From contig NZ_LWBU01000279.1 of the NCBI RefSeq assembly GCF_001646665.1, forward strand, positions 189,908-253,907: a stretch of 64,000 nt of DNA, written 5' to 3'. Under the pieces are notes generated by a model. That model was not told the origin of the DNA, did no database searches, and saw only the letters and a program-made list of their open reading frames with translations. This DNA is from Streptomyces noursei (GTDB lineage: Bacteria; Actinomycetota; Actinomycetes; Streptomycetales; Streptomycetaceae). A program made the position numbers and the translations under genes. Each line of letters begins with the position of its first letter. Positions within the stretch are counted from its first letter, which is position 1. Positions 41,624 to 51,132 of this stretch are shown piece by piece.

Positions 41624-44137
41624 ATGGGAGAGCGGCCATATGTGTCCACCGCGCCCGAGCTGGTCCTCGACATCGACGGGGACTCCACCGTGATGATTCC
41701 GGGCCGGGAGTACCACATCGGGCGTGACCCGGCGAGCGACATCGTGCTCGCCGACGCCCGGATCTCCTGGCACCACGCGGTGTTGCGTCCCGAGGGCGTG
41801 CAGTGGACCGTTCAGGACGAGGGCAGTACCAACGGCACCTTCGCCGAGGGAAGACGCGTCCAGGTGTGCAGCGTGGGCCCCGGCAGCGTGCTCCACTTCG
41901 GGCACCCGGCCGACGGGCCGCGCGCCATGCTGTCGGCGCCCGAGCGGCCCGCGCGACCGGATGCGCCCGCGCAGCCGGATCCCCCCGCGCCGCCCGCGCC
42001 GTCACCCTCCTGGTCCCACGCGCCTCCGACTTCGCACACTCCCCCGGCGTCCCATGCGCCGCCCGCGTCGCACAATCCTCCGGCGTCCCATGCGCCGCCC
42101 GCGTCGGGCGCCCCGTCCGCCGTGCCGCGTCCGTCGTCCGTGTCGCTGCCCGCGGCCACCGGAACGTTCCGGCAGCCCACCTCGATACGGCCGCTGCCCA
42201 GCCGGACCGTACGCATCGGGCGCGGCGGTGACAACGACCTGGTCGTCGACGACCTGACGGTCTCGCGCCGGCACGCCGAGCTGCTCGCCGATCCGGACGG
42301 CACGTACTGGATCCACGACCTGGGAAGTCACAACGGCACCTTTCTCAACGGGCAGCCGGTCGACCGTGCCCGGGTGACGCCCGACGACATCGTGGGCATC
42401 GGGCACTCCGCCTTCTGCCTCGTCGGCTCCCAGCTGGTGGAGTTCACGGACACCGGAGAGGTGTCCCTCGACGTGCAGGACCTGGCGGTCACGGTGGACC
42501 GGGGCCGCAAGACCCTCATCGACGACGTGTCCTTCCCCGTGGGTGAGAAGTGCCTGCTCGGCGTGGTCGGACCCAGCGGTTCGGGCAAGTCCACGCTGCT
42601 GAACGCCCTGACCGGGCTGCGTCCCGCCGACCGGGGCTCGGTCCTCTACGACGGCCGCGACCTGTACCGCGACTACGCGGAGCTGCGCCGCCGCATCGGC
42701 CTCGTGCCGCAGGACGACATCCTGCACCTCCAGCTGACCGTGCGCCGCGCCCTCACGTACGCCGCCGAGCTGCGCTTCCCCGAGGACACCGCCCGTGCCG
42801 AGCGGCAGGCGCGGGTGGACGAGGTCATCGAGGAACTGGGCCTCCAGCAGCGCGCCGAACAGCCGATCCACAGCCTGTCCGGCGGGCAGCGCAAGCGGGT
42901 CAGCGTGGCGCTGGAGCTGCTGACGAAGCCGTCCCTGCTCTTCCTGGACGAGCCGACCTCCGGGCTGGACCCGGGCATGGACCGGTCGGTGATGCACATG
43001 CTGCGCGGGCTCGCCGACGACGGCCGTACGGTCATCGTCGTCACCCACAGCGTGCTCAGTCTGGACGTCTGCGACCGGCTGCTGGTACTGGCACCGGGCG
43101 GACGGATCGCGTACTACGGCCCGCCCGAGGACGCGCTGCGGTACTTCGGGTTCACGCAGTGGCCCGAGGCCTTCGAGGCGTTCGAGAACGACCGGGAGCG
43201 CGACTGGGCGGGCCAGTACCGCGACTCCTCCCTGCACCGCCAGTACATCGCGGGCGCCATGCAGCGGCCCCCGCTGCCGGACGGCGCCGGGGCGGCGACA
43301 CCGCCCGCGCCCCCGCCCAAGGCGCAGAGCTGGGGCGCCCAGCTGCGGACGCTCGTACGGCGCTACACGGCCGCGCTCAGCGCGGACCGCACGTTCATCG
43401 CCATCATGATCGCGCTGCCGTTCGTGATGGGAGCGATGGCCAGGGCGCTGTCCGAGGGCGGGTTCGGCCGCGAGTCGACGATGAACGTGCTGCTGATCCT
43501 GTGCGTCGGCGGGGTGCTGACCGGCGCCGCCAACGCGGTGCGGGAGCTGGTGAAGGAGCGGACGATCTACCGCAGGGAGAGAGCCGTCGGCCTGTCCAGA
43601 TCGGCGTACCTGATGTCCAAGGTGGTGGTCCTCGGCGTGATCACGGTCGTGCAGGCCGTGGTCCTGACCCTGGTCGCGCTGATCGGCGTCCCGCTGAACG
43701 CCCCGGGCGGCAAGGGCGTGCTGATGCCGCCGCTCATCGAGATCACCCTGGCCGTTGCGCTGCTGTCGTTCACGGCGATGATGCTCGGCCTGTTCGTGTC
43801 CGCGCTGGTGCGCAAGGAGGAGGTCACCATGCCGCTCCTGGTGCTCCTCGCGATCGTGCAGGTGGTGTTCTGCGGCGGCCTGCTCAAGATCCACGGAGCG
43901 CTTGTCCTGGAGCAGCTGTCGTGGCTCATCCCCTCAAGGTGGGCGTTCGGCGCGATGGGCGCGACGGTGGACATCCAGAAGCTCTCGCCGACCGGCAAGA
44001 CCGCCGACCCGCTGTTCGACCACACCGTGTCGATGTGGCTGCTCGACATGGGGATGCTCGTGGTGCTGAGCGTCGTCCTCGGGTTCGCGGTGGCGCGGCT
44101 GCTGCGCCGGCACGAACCGGTGATCATGCGAAAGTAG
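41624..44137 (+). CDS. Dual-FHA ABC transporter (Rv1747-like)
   Basis: An 837-residue protein. FHA1 spans about residues 15-100 (HIGRDPASD, RISWHHAVL, DEGSTNGTF), a Pro/Ser/His-rich linker about 105-180 (repeats of SHAPPAS), and FHA2 about 195-270 (RIGRGGDND, SRRHAEL, GSHNGTF). An ABC ATPase follows, with Walker A GPSGSGKST near 316, signature LSGGQRKR and Walker B LLFLDEPTSG. The final 250 residues form an ABC2-type membrane domain of about six helices. This is the order of mycobacterial Rv1747, whose FHA domains bind phosphothreonine made by the neighbouring kinase PknF. It is probably an exporter of an envelope component. The next two genes form one unit with it. Confidence 0.92.
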   Translation: MGERPYVSTAPELVLDIDGDSTVMIPGREYHIGRDPASDIVLADARISWHHAVLRPEGVQWTVQDEGSTNGTFAEGRRVQVCSVGPGSVLHFGHPADGPRAMLSAPERPARPDAPAQPDPPAPPAPSPSWSHAPPTSHTPPASHAPPASHNPPASHAPPASGAPSAVPRPSSVSLPAATGTFRQPTSIRPLPSRTVRIGRGGDNDLVVDDLTVSRRHAELLADPDGTYWIHDLGSHNGTFLNGQPVDRARVTPDDIVGIGHSAFCLVGSQLVEFTDTGEVSLDVQDLAVTVDRGRKTLIDDVSFPVGEKCLLGVVGPSGSGKSTLLNALTGLRPADRGSVLYDGRDLYRDYAELRRRIGLVPQDDILHLQLTVRRALTYAAELRFPEDTARAERQARVDEVIEELGLQQRAEQPIHSLSGGQRKRVSVALELLTKPSLLFLDEPTSGLDPGMDRSVMHMLRGLADDGRTVIVVTHSVLSLDVCDRLLVLAPGGRIAYYGPPEDALRYFGFTQWPEAFEAFENDRERDWAGQYRDSSLHRQYIAGAMQRPPLPDGAGAATPPAPPPKAQSWGAQLRTLVRRYTAALSADRTFIAIMIALPFVMGAMARALSEGGFGRESTMNVLLILCVGGVLTGAANAVRELVKERTIYRRERAVGLSRSAYLMSKVVVLGVITVVQAVVLTLVALIGVPLNAPGGKGVLMPPLIEITLAVALLSFTAMMLGLFVSALVRKEEVTMPLLVLLAIVQVVFCGGLLKIHGALVLEQLSWLIPSRWAFGAMGATVDIQKLSPTGKTADPLFDHTVSMWLLDMGMLVVLSVVLGFAVARLLRRHEPVIMRK

Positions 44138-44146
44138 GCGCGGTCG

Positions 44147-45115
44147 ATGGTTCTTCCCGGCTCCGGCCCCTCGGGCCCGTCCGGCTCCGCGGACGACGAT
44201 TTCCGGCCCAGCCACGTCGTGCCGGCCGAGGGGCTGCCCGCGTGGGACGCGCCGGATCCGGGCCGCCCGACCGTGCCGCTGGACCCTTTCCTGCCTGTGC
44301 AGTTGCTGGAACGGCTCGGCGACTGGGGCCGGGTGCTGTGCTCCAACGGGTGGTCGGCCTGGGTGGACGGGCGGCTGCTGGTGTCCGTTCCGCCCGACCC
44401 CCCGGCGGCGGGCCGGCCGATGGGGACGGCCACGGATCCGCGGCCGCTGCTGGCCCGGGCCGAGGAGGCGGTGACCCGCTACCGGGCGGCCGCGGAGGAG
44501 CTGGTGGCGGGACACGTGGACGGTGAGGCGTTCCGGCGCCGGACCCAGGGGCTGCGGATCGGCCTGGTGGTGGACGGCGAGTCCCTGTGGATGTACGACG
44601 CGCGGCGCGAACGCTGGCTGTACTGCGACGGTACGCGGCTGACCACGTACGCCGCCTCGGCCGGCCCGTCCGTCGCCGGTACCGGGTCGACGGGCGGCGG
44701 GCAGCCACCGCCCGCGGCCGCGCCCGGCGGCCGGGGGGCATCCGCCACGCCGGGCCCCCGCACCGGCCCGGTCCCCGCCGCGCCCGCCGGACACGAACCG
44801 ACGCGGGTGGTGGAGCAGCCCCCGGAACCGGCCCCCGAACCCACCCGCGTGGTGGAGCAGCCCCCGGAGCCCACCCGCGTGGCGGAGCAACCGCCGGAAC
44901 CGGACGCCGAACCCACCCGCGTGGCGGAGCAACCGCCTGTCGCGGACCTCGAACCCACCCGCGTAGCGGAGCAGCCCCCTGTCACGGACCTTGAACCCAC
45001 CCGCGTGGTGGAACAGGCCCCAGAGCCGGGTCCGGAGCCCACGCGGGTGGTGGAGCGGCCGCCCGCCGAGGACGACCGCGCGGAAGGTCCGCCGGACCGG
45101 ACGGGTGACGGCTGA
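44147..45115 (+). CDS. EPTRV-repeat protein between FHA-ABC and kinase genes
   Basis: A 322-residue soluble protein not matching a family I know. Residues about 40-175 form a compact domain (LGDWGRVLCSNGWSAWVDGR, LVVDGESLWMYDARRERWLYCDG). A Gly/Pro linker follows, and residues about 220-310 carry seven copies of EPTRV(V/A)EQ separated by 8-14 residues of Pro/Glu. Every copy offers one threonine in an acidic-Pro context, suggesting phosphorylation by the next gene's kinase and binding by the FHA domains of the previous gene; this is inference. The ATG lies 10 bp after the ABC stop, and its own stop overlaps the kinase ATG by one base. Confidence 0.72.
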   Translation: MVLPGSGPSGPSGSADDDFRPSHVVPAEGLPAWDAPDPGRPTVPLDPFLPVQLLERLGDWGRVLCSNGWSAWVDGRLLVSVPPDPPAAGRPMGTATDPRPLLARAEEAVTRYRAAAEELVAGHVDGEAFRRRTQGLRIGLVVDGESLWMYDARRERWLYCDGTRLTTYAASAGPSVAGTGSTGGGQPPPAAAPGGRGASATPGPRTGPVPAAPAGHEPTRVVEQPPEPAPEPTRVVEQPPEPTRVAEQPPEPDAEPTRVAEQPPVADLEPTRVAEQPPVTDLEPTRVVEQAPEPGPEPTRVVERPPAEDDRAEGPPDRTGDG

Positions 45116-46071
45116 TGGTGGACCGCGTCACGCGGGACGACCTGCCCGCCGGACGGCCCTCCGGGCTCGTCGGCAAGCAGATCGCGGACTACCGGGTGGA
45201 GAACGAGATCGGCCGGGGCGGCATGGCCGTCGTGTACCGGGCGCGCGACCTGCGGCTCGACCGGGCCGTGGCGCTGAAGCTGCTCGCGCCCGAGCTGGCG
45301 CGCAACGACACCTTCCGCCGCCGGTTCGCCCACGAGTCGCGGGTGGCCGCCGCGATCGACCACCCGCACATCGTGCCCGTCTTCGAGGCGGGCGAGACCG
45401 AGGGCGTGCTGTACATCGCCATGCGGTACGTCGCGGGGCAGGACCTGCGGGCGCTGCTGGACCGGGAGGGCCCGCTGCCGCCCGAGCAGGCGGGGCGGAT
45501 CGCCTCCCAGGTGGCGTCGGCACTGGACGCCGCGCACGCGCACGACCTGGTGCATCGGGACGTCAAGCCGGGCAACATCCTGGTCGCACCGGGCACGGAC
45601 AGCGAGCACCCCGAGCACGTGTACCTCACGGACTTCGGGCTCACGAAGAAGTCCCTGTCCCTCACGGGGTTCACCAGTGTGGGCCAGTTCGTCGGGACGC
45701 TCGACTACGTGGCGCCGGAGCAGATCTCGGGGCGTCCGGTGGACGGCCGGTGCGACGTGTACAGCCTCGGGTGCGTGGTGTACGAGACGCTGGCCGGGGT
45801 GCCGCCGTTCCGCCGGGACGACGACATGGCGCTGCTCTGGGCCCACCAGTACGATCCGCCACCTCCGCTGACCGGTGAGCGGCCCGGGCTGCCGCCGGCG
45901 GTCGACGCGGTGCTGTCGAAGGCGCTCGCGAAGACACCGGCGGAGCGGTACGAGACGTGCCTGCAGTTCGTGGCCGAGCTGCGGGCGGCGCTGCTGGGCG
46001 ACGCGGCCGGTGGCTCCACGCCGCCGCCCGCCCCGCCGGCATGGGCGCTGCCGGTGTTCCGGGAGCTGTGA
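45115..46071 (+). CDS. Soluble Ser/Thr protein kinase
   Basis: The 318-residue kinase keeps the Gly-rich loop GRGGMAVVY, Lys55 in AVALKLL, Glu74 in AHESRVA, HRD at 147-149 (VHRDVKPGN), DFG at 173-175 and an APE motif (YVAPEQISG). The activation loop has several Ser/Thr residues (KKSLSLTGFTSVG). Unlike PknF it has no membrane helix or sensor; after the kinase domain only a short Pro-rich tail remains. It is co-transcribed with the FHA-ABC transporter and the EPTRV-repeat protein, which are the likely substrates or partners. Start ATG overlaps the previous stop as TGATG. Confidence 0.92.
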   Translation: MVDRVTRDDLPAGRPSGLVGKQIADYRVENEIGRGGMAVVYRARDLRLDRAVALKLLAPELARNDTFRRRFAHESRVAAAIDHPHIVPVFEAGETEGVLYIAMRYVAGQDLRALLDREGPLPPEQAGRIASQVASALDAAHAHDLVHRDVKPGNILVAPGTDSEHPEHVYLTDFGLTKKSLSLTGFTSVGQFVGTLDYVAPEQISGRPVDGRCDVYSLGCVVYETLAGVPPFRRDDDMALLWAHQYDPPPPLTGERPGLPPAVDAVLSKALAKTPAERYETCLQFVAELRAALLGDAAGGSTPPPAPPAWALPVFREL

Positions 46072-46889
46072 CGGCCCCCGGGCACCGGCGCCGGGCGGCT
46101 GGGCCTCGCGCAGCCTCGCCACCTCCTCGCGGTGGGCCTCCCACTGCCGAGTGAGGTGGGCGCTCAGCGCCCTGACCGCAGCCGGGTCCATGAGTCGCCC
46201 GAGAGGTCTGCGGGCGCCGTCCAAGCCGTACGCTGGTGCGCCCCCAACGACCCTTCGCAAAGGGCGCGCACCGGCAGCGGCGAACGGTGTCCTGGCTGCC
46301 CACGGCTTCCGCCGCCTGGACCGCCATTTGACGGAGACGCGGTACTCACTCACCAGGGCGGTCAACCCGACCCGTCACCATCGCTCGACACAATTACTCA
46401 CCCGATCGAGCAACCCTCTTGGCGCGAGCCCGGCTGGATCCCGGTGTCCACGCCCACGTCCCGGAAGGGCCAACTCATGAATGCCCAGGGGCTTCCCGGG
46501 CACAAGCACTCCGACCCGAGCTCGACGGCACCCCCGACCGCCGCCGAGCACACCGGCCCCGCCCCTCACCCGAGCGGCGGGGCCGCCCGTCCACACGGCC
46601 CTGCCGTTCGGTGGCGTCATGCCGCCCGTACTTGGCGGAAATCAGCTGGTCGATGTCGAATGGTTCACGCCTGGTTGGATGCCGCCTGCACGCTGCTGCT
46701 CTCGGTGGACGGATTCCTTGATCCCAGTTTGGGTCGGTACGGCAGCTGAAGCGGCACGACTCATTCCACCCCACATACGTTCGAATTTCGGGGGCAAGGC
46801 GCCGCCGCCTGTCAACAAACTGTGGCAGCTTGTGAACGCCTCGTGACCACTGGGGTCACGGTGGCCTTTCTTCCTGTGGGGGGAAGTTG
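46072..46889. other. Gene-poor left edge of the toxin island
   Basis: No intact gene that I can support. At the start, the minus strand reads about 40 codons that look coding (MDPAAVRALSAHLTRQWEAH) but then run antisense into the kinase gene, so this is at best a remnant. From about 46440 on the base composition is less GC-rich than the flanks, consistent with insertion of foreign DNA. Confidence 0.45.
46842..46860. repeat. Inverted repeat upstream of the Rhs gene
   Basis: CGTGACC and GGTCACG pair over 7 bp around a 5-base loop, 30 bp before the Rhs start. It could be an operator or a weak terminator. Confidence 0.35.
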
Positions 46890-49800
46890 ATGCATTCCCG
46901 TGTTTCGGGCACGTTTTCTCGGCGTGCCCGCAGATCCTCTCGCCGCACCCTTGTCGCGGCCATCGCCGCCATCTCCCTGGTCATGGCGGGAGCGCCGGCG
47001 CTCGCGGCCGCGATGCCCGAGCCGGAGTTACCGCAGGCGACGACTCCGTGGACCACACCCGGCAAGGCGGTCACACCGCCGCCCGTTCCGCCCGGGACGA
47101 CCAAGGCTCCGGCTTCGGAAGCCGAGGCGCAGCCGTCACCGCAGCTCGCCGCATGGCGTGCTGCGCAGAAGGCCCGCACGGCCGGCACCGCTGACGTCGG
47201 CCAGGCGCCCGCCACGAGCACCGCGCGGGCCGCGGCCGAGGCGGAGGTGACGTACGTGCCCGAGGGGCAGGGACAGGTGCCCTGGCACGAGTTCTCCGAC
47301 ACTCGCCTGAGTGATGCCCTGGTGGCGCGGGTCAATCTGTCCAACGGCAATCTGCTGCTTACCGCGACCGACTTCGACATCGCGGGCGTGGGTCGGAAGC
47401 TGCAGCTCACCCGCACCTACAACTCGCTGGACGCCCCATGGGGCAAGGTCTCCCAGCGCTGGTGGCAGGGGTACGAGCGCTACGCGCAGATCCTGGACAC
47501 CGAGGTCGTCGTCCACGACGCGACCGGCGCCGCGGTCCGCTTCGCGAAGAACACCGACGGCACCTACCGCACGCCGACCGGATACTCAAAGGACCTGAGG
47601 AAGAACGCGGACGGCACCTACACCCTCACCGACCGCAAGTCCGGCTCGAAGGACACCTACAGCGGCCAGGGCACGCTCACGAAGGTCACGGACAAGAACA
47701 ACGGGACCATCCTCGTCGACCAGCACGACGAAACGGGCGAGCACAAGGGCTTCAAGCTGACCGAGACCCGCTCGGGCCGGTGGATCGACCTGGTGAAGAC
47801 CAACGCTTCGCAGTGGCAGGCCAAGGACCACACCGGTCGCACCGCGGTCTTCGACCTCGACCCGGCCGGCGACCTCGCGAAGGCGACGGACACCGCGGGC
47901 AAGGCGACGTCGTACGAGTACGACTCCTCCCGCCGCCTGGCCAAGGCGACCACACCTGAGGGCACCGTCACCCTGTTCACCTACGACGCGCAGAACCGCG
48001 TGCGGTCGGTCCAGCGGGTGACGGAGTCCACCAGCAGCGGCCACACCGGACCGACCTGGCGCTACGACTACTCCGGCGCCACCCCCTCCGCCGCCGGCAC
48101 GACCACCGTCACCGACCCCGACGGCGACAGGACCGTCCACACCCACAATGCGGACGGTGAGATCACCAAGGTCACCGACCCGCTGGGACACAGCCGCTCG
48201 AAGTCGTACAAGAACCACCTGCTGCAGACGGCGACCGACGCCATGGGCACCGGCACGGACGGCAGCGGCGGCAACATCACCACCTACGGCTGGGACGCCC
48301 GCAACAACCCTTCCTCCGCCCAGCTGCCGACGGGCGCGACGGCCGCGCTCACCGGGTACCGCACGATCGCCGGCGGGGACCTGCCCGGCAGCTTCACCTC
48401 CGCCGACGGGCAGAAGGAGGACTACACCTACGACACCAACGGCAACACCGAGACCGTCACCACCACCGGCACCGCAGGCGGCCAGAGGTCGTACACGTAC
48501 AACAAGGCCACCCCGGCCTGCGGTGGGTTCGAGGGCCAGCGGTGTACCGCGAAGGACGCCAACGGCAAGGTCACCTCCTTCACCTACGACACCAGGGGCA
48601 ACCTGTCGAAGGTCACCCCGCCCGCCCCGCTCGGCACCGTCACCTACACCCACGACGGTCTGGGCCGGGTCGAGACCGTCACGGACGGCCGCGGAATCAA
48701 GAGCGTGTACGTCTACGACACCCGTGACCGGGTCAAGCAGGTCTCCTCGACCAACATGACCGTCACCTACACCTACGACGGCGACGGCAACCTCACCTCC
48801 CGCAGCGACGCGTCCGGCACCACCGTCTGGACGTTCGACAAGCTCAACCGGGAAGCCACCCGCACCCTGCAGCACGGCGCCCGGACACTGCTGGCCTACA
48901 CCGCGGGCGGGGATGTCGACTACTACACCGATCCCAACGGCAAGACGGACTACACCTGGGACGCCGCCGGCCGCCTCGACCACCTGACCGACCCGGCCGG
49001 CAAGAAGACCGACTTCGACTACAACAACAACGACAAGCGCACCAAAACCGTCTACCCCGGCGGCACCACCCAGACCGTCACCCTCGACGAGTCCAGCCGC
49101 CCCAAGGCGGTCAGGACCACATCGGGTACCACCACCCTGGTGGACCTGTCCTACACCTACGGCTACGGCACCGGCGGCGCCACGGACGGCACCAAGATCC
49201 GCACCCGGACCGACAACGCCGCGAAACTGACCACCAGCTACACCTACGACGCGCAAGGCCGCCTGTCCTACGCCAGGGAAGCCGACACCACCGGCACCCG
49301 CAAAGCCTCCTGGCTGTACTGCTGGGACAAGGCGGGCAACCTCACCCACTACGACTCCTCCGCGGCCACCTGCCCCGCCACCCCGACATTCGGTTACAAC
49401 GACGCCTCCCAGCTCATCTCCAGGGACGGGTCGACCGACGGCTGGGCCTACGACAAGGCCGGCAACGAACTCGCCGCCACCCCGGGAACAGGCTTCGCCC
49501 GCTCCACCGAGACCTGGACCGACCACAACCAGCTCAAGACCATCACCACCAGCGGCACGGCCCGCGACGCCGTCCACGCAGGCACCGACAACAGCGAGCG
49601 CACCAAACTCGGCGACACATGGTTCCACCACACCGCCGTCGGTCTCACCGGAACGACGACGGCCGGCACCGACACCGGATTCATCCGCGAACCCGCGGGC
49701 ACACTCAACTCCATGCGAACCGGGGGTAAAAGCTACTACTACCTCACCGACGCGACCGGCAACATCCTCGGCCTCGTCGACGAGCAAGGCGCACGCACCC

Positions 49801-50288
49801 ACACCTACGCCTACAACCCCACCGGCCGCGCCCGCACCACCACCGAAACCATCCCCCAGCCCTACCGTTTCGCCGGCACCTACGCCGACCCCACCGGGCT
49901 CTACAAGATGGGCGCCCGCTACTACGACCCCAACACCGCCCGCTTCACCCAACCCGACCCCTCCGGCCAGGAAACCAACCCCTACCTCTACGCCGCAGGC
50001 GACCCCATCAACCGAACCGACCCGCAGGGAACGCTCAGCTTCGGTTCGGTGACCGGCATTGGTGACTGGGCGAACCTTGTCGAGGACACCGTTACCGGGG
50101 ACACGCAGGGCGCCAACGCCACCAAGATGGGAATGCTGGCCGGTATCGGAATCGAAAGCCTTTGCCTGGCAGGGGCTGCGGCTGGCAGCTTCGCCACCCT
50201 CGGCGTATCCCTGGGTGCGGGGCTAACGGGCTGCTCCGTAGTAGCAGCAGGCGCTGCGGCAGCCACCACTGCGGCTTACCAGAACTGA
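46890..50288 (+). CDS. Secreted RHS/YD-repeat protein with hydrophobic C-terminal tip
   Basis: An 1132-residue protein with a signal peptide (LVAAIAAISLVMAGAPALAAA), a DUF6531-like start (LSDALVARVNLSNGNLLLTATDFDI in two parts), and about 18 YD repeats of the theme YxYDxxGxLxxxTD. It ends in the Rhs core RFAGTYADPTGLYKMGARYYDPNTARFTQPDP in pieces, with NPYLYAAGDPINRTDPQG. After this core only 84 residues follow; they are Gly/Ala-rich and hydrophobic, without a recognisable nuclease. Rhs shells encapsulate and deliver variable toxin tips, so the tip may act on membranes. The ATG follows GGGGGGAAG. Confidence 0.88.
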   Translation: MHSRVSGTFSRRARRSSRRTLVAAIAAISLVMAGAPALAAAMPEPELPQATTPWTTPGKAVTPPPVPPGTTKAPASEAEAQPSPQLAAWRAAQKARTAGTADVGQAPATSTARAAAEAEVTYVPEGQGQVPWHEFSDTRLSDALVARVNLSNGNLLLTATDFDIAGVGRKLQLTRTYNSLDAPWGKVSQRWWQGYERYAQILDTEVVVHDATGAAVRFAKNTDGTYRTPTGYSKDLRKNADGTYTLTDRKSGSKDTYSGQGTLTKVTDKNNGTILVDQHDETGEHKGFKLTETRSGRWIDLVKTNASQWQAKDHTGRTAVFDLDPAGDLAKATDTAGKATSYEYDSSRRLAKATTPEGTVTLFTYDAQNRVRSVQRVTESTSSGHTGPTWRYDYSGATPSAAGTTTVTDPDGDRTVHTHNADGEITKVTDPLGHSRSKSYKNHLLQTATDAMGTGTDGSGGNITTYGWDARNNPSSAQLPTGATAALTGYRTIAGGDLPGSFTSADGQKEDYTYDTNGNTETVTTTGTAGGQRSYTYNKATPACGGFEGQRCTAKDANGKVTSFTYDTRGNLSKVTPPAPLGTVTYTHDGLGRVETVTDGRGIKSVYVYDTRDRVKQVSSTNMTVTYTYDGDGNLTSRSDASGTTVWTFDKLNREATRTLQHGARTLLAYTAGGDVDYYTDPNGKTDYTWDAAGRLDHLTDPAGKKTDFDYNNNDKRTKTVYPGGTTQTVTLDESSRPKAVRTTSGTTTLVDLSYTYGYGTGGATDGTKIRTRTDNAAKLTTSYTYDAQGRLSYAREADTTGTRKASWLYCWDKAGNLTHYDSSAATCPATPTFGYNDASQLISRDGSTDGWAYDKAGNELAATPGTGFARSTETWTDHNQLKTITTSGTARDAVHAGTDNSERTKLGDTWFHHTAVGLTGTTTAGTDTGFIREPAGTLNSMRTGGKSYYYLTDATGNILGLVDEQGARTHTYAYNPTGRARTTTETIPQPYRFAGTYADPTGLYKMGARYYDPNTARFTQPDPSGQETNPYLYAAGDPINRTDPQGTLSFGSVTGIGDWANLVEDTVTGDTQGANATKMGMLAGIGIESLCLAGAAAGSFATLGVSLGAGLTGCSVVAAGAAAATTAAYQN

Positions 50289-50349
50289 CCGTACGCCGGA
50301 GGGGAGGCATCGCCTCCCCTCCGGCGCCAGCACATAGGGAGGGAAACGG

Positions 50350-50532
50350 ATGCGCCGGTTCGTTGTACTGGCCGGGTCAATCATCGCCATTCTATGTGGC
50401 ACACTGCTGCTCTTCACAGGCATCGGGGACGCGCAGAACGGCAATGCCAGGGCGGCCCTTCCTATCACGATCGGGGTGCTTCTCTTGCTTGGCGGAGCAT
50501 GGCTGACAATTTCCACGCGAGGAAAAACATGA
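50350..50532 (+). CDS. 60-residue double-membrane-span protein, immunity candidate
   Basis: The ATG follows a good GGAGGGAAA site. Two membrane helices (FVVLAGSIIAILCGTLLLFTG and ALPITIGVLLLLGGAWLTI) are joined by a short polar loop DAQNGNARA. No family is recognised. It lies 62 bp after the Rhs gene in the position of an immunity gene, and a membrane-active toxin tip would require a membrane immunity protein. Its stop overlaps the next ATG as ATGA. Confidence 0.6.
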   Translation: MRRFVVLAGSIIAILCGTLLLFTGIGDAQNGNARAALPITIGVLLLLGGAWLTISTRGKT

Positions 50533-50648
50533 ATTACGCCGCTATCATGCCCCCATCCGCCTCGGAGCTGCCTCCCTGGGGAATTGGCCTAATCATCGGC
50601 GCCTTCCTGGTTGCGCTTGTTGTGGTGCTCGGCCGACGGCGTCGCTGA
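50529..50648 (+). CDS. 39-residue single-span membrane peptide
   Basis: Starts in a 4-base ATGA overlap with the previous gene. The peptide has a short N-terminus (MNYAAIMPPSASELPP), one membrane helix (IGLIIGAFLVALVVVLG) and an Arg tail RRRR, typical of an inward positive end. Too short for homology, but the coupling and clean topology argue that it is real. It may assist the 60-residue protein. Confidence 0.55.
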   Translation: MNYAAIMPPSASELPPWGIGLIIGAFLVALVVVLGRRRR

Positions 50649-51132
50649 ATCGTGTGCCTCCCGCCAGCCTTCGCGCGCTGTATCCACGTCCGCCGAACGT
50701 CTGGATCCGACCGCTACCCCCTGCCACACCCAGCGGCAGGGGGGACGGCGGCGTGGCGGGACCGGCGACCGCGCCTCTTCCAGCCTTCCACGCAGGACCG
50801 GCAAACCTCCCGCGCGTGAGCCGCCCGAGGAAGGGGCGCCCGGTGTCCTTGCTGCAGAGCGCGGAGGCAGGGGCACGAAGCAGAGTTGAGATCGCTCACC
50901 CGGCAGCCGCTCGGGCAAGGCGGCGGCACAGAGAAAAGGCCGGCGGCCCTTGTCGGCGTAGCGGCCCACAGCCCGAGCGGGGCGGCACAGACAGCTGTAC
51001 CGCCCCGCCCATTTACGGATGGTCCTTCACTGCGGGTGGCTCGCCCGTGCCCTACCCTTGCGGTGTCCGTTCTCGGCACAAGTGCCAGCCGGAACACCTC
51101 GGTGGTGAAGGACGGGCATTCGCCAGGGACTC
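50649..51132. other. Intergenic region between Rhs unit and the second toxin unit
   Basis: No supported gene. It contains the terminator of the Rhs unit near its left end. A second hairpin at 50979-51006 (GGGGCGG/CCGCCCC with a 3-bp extension) lies past the end of the immunity gene from the other side. Confidence 0.5.
50717..50743 (+). terminator. Terminator hairpin after the Rhs-immunity unit
   Basis: CCCCCTGCC and GGCAGGGGG form a perfect 9-bp stem with a 9-base loop, about 70 bp past the last membrane peptide gene. Confidence 0.55.

Noticed and set aside
46072..46190. A coding-looking minus-strand stretch beginning MDPAAVRALSAHL
   Set aside because: After about 40 codons the frame is antisense to the kinase gene; no ribosome site or family match. 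Kept only as a possible remnant in the intergenic note.
46779..46792. An IclR-operator-like GTTCGAATTTCGGG in the gap before the Rhs gene
   Set aside because: It is one base shorter in the centre than the eight other sites, has no partner 19 bp away and lies far from any sugar gene, so it is probably chance.
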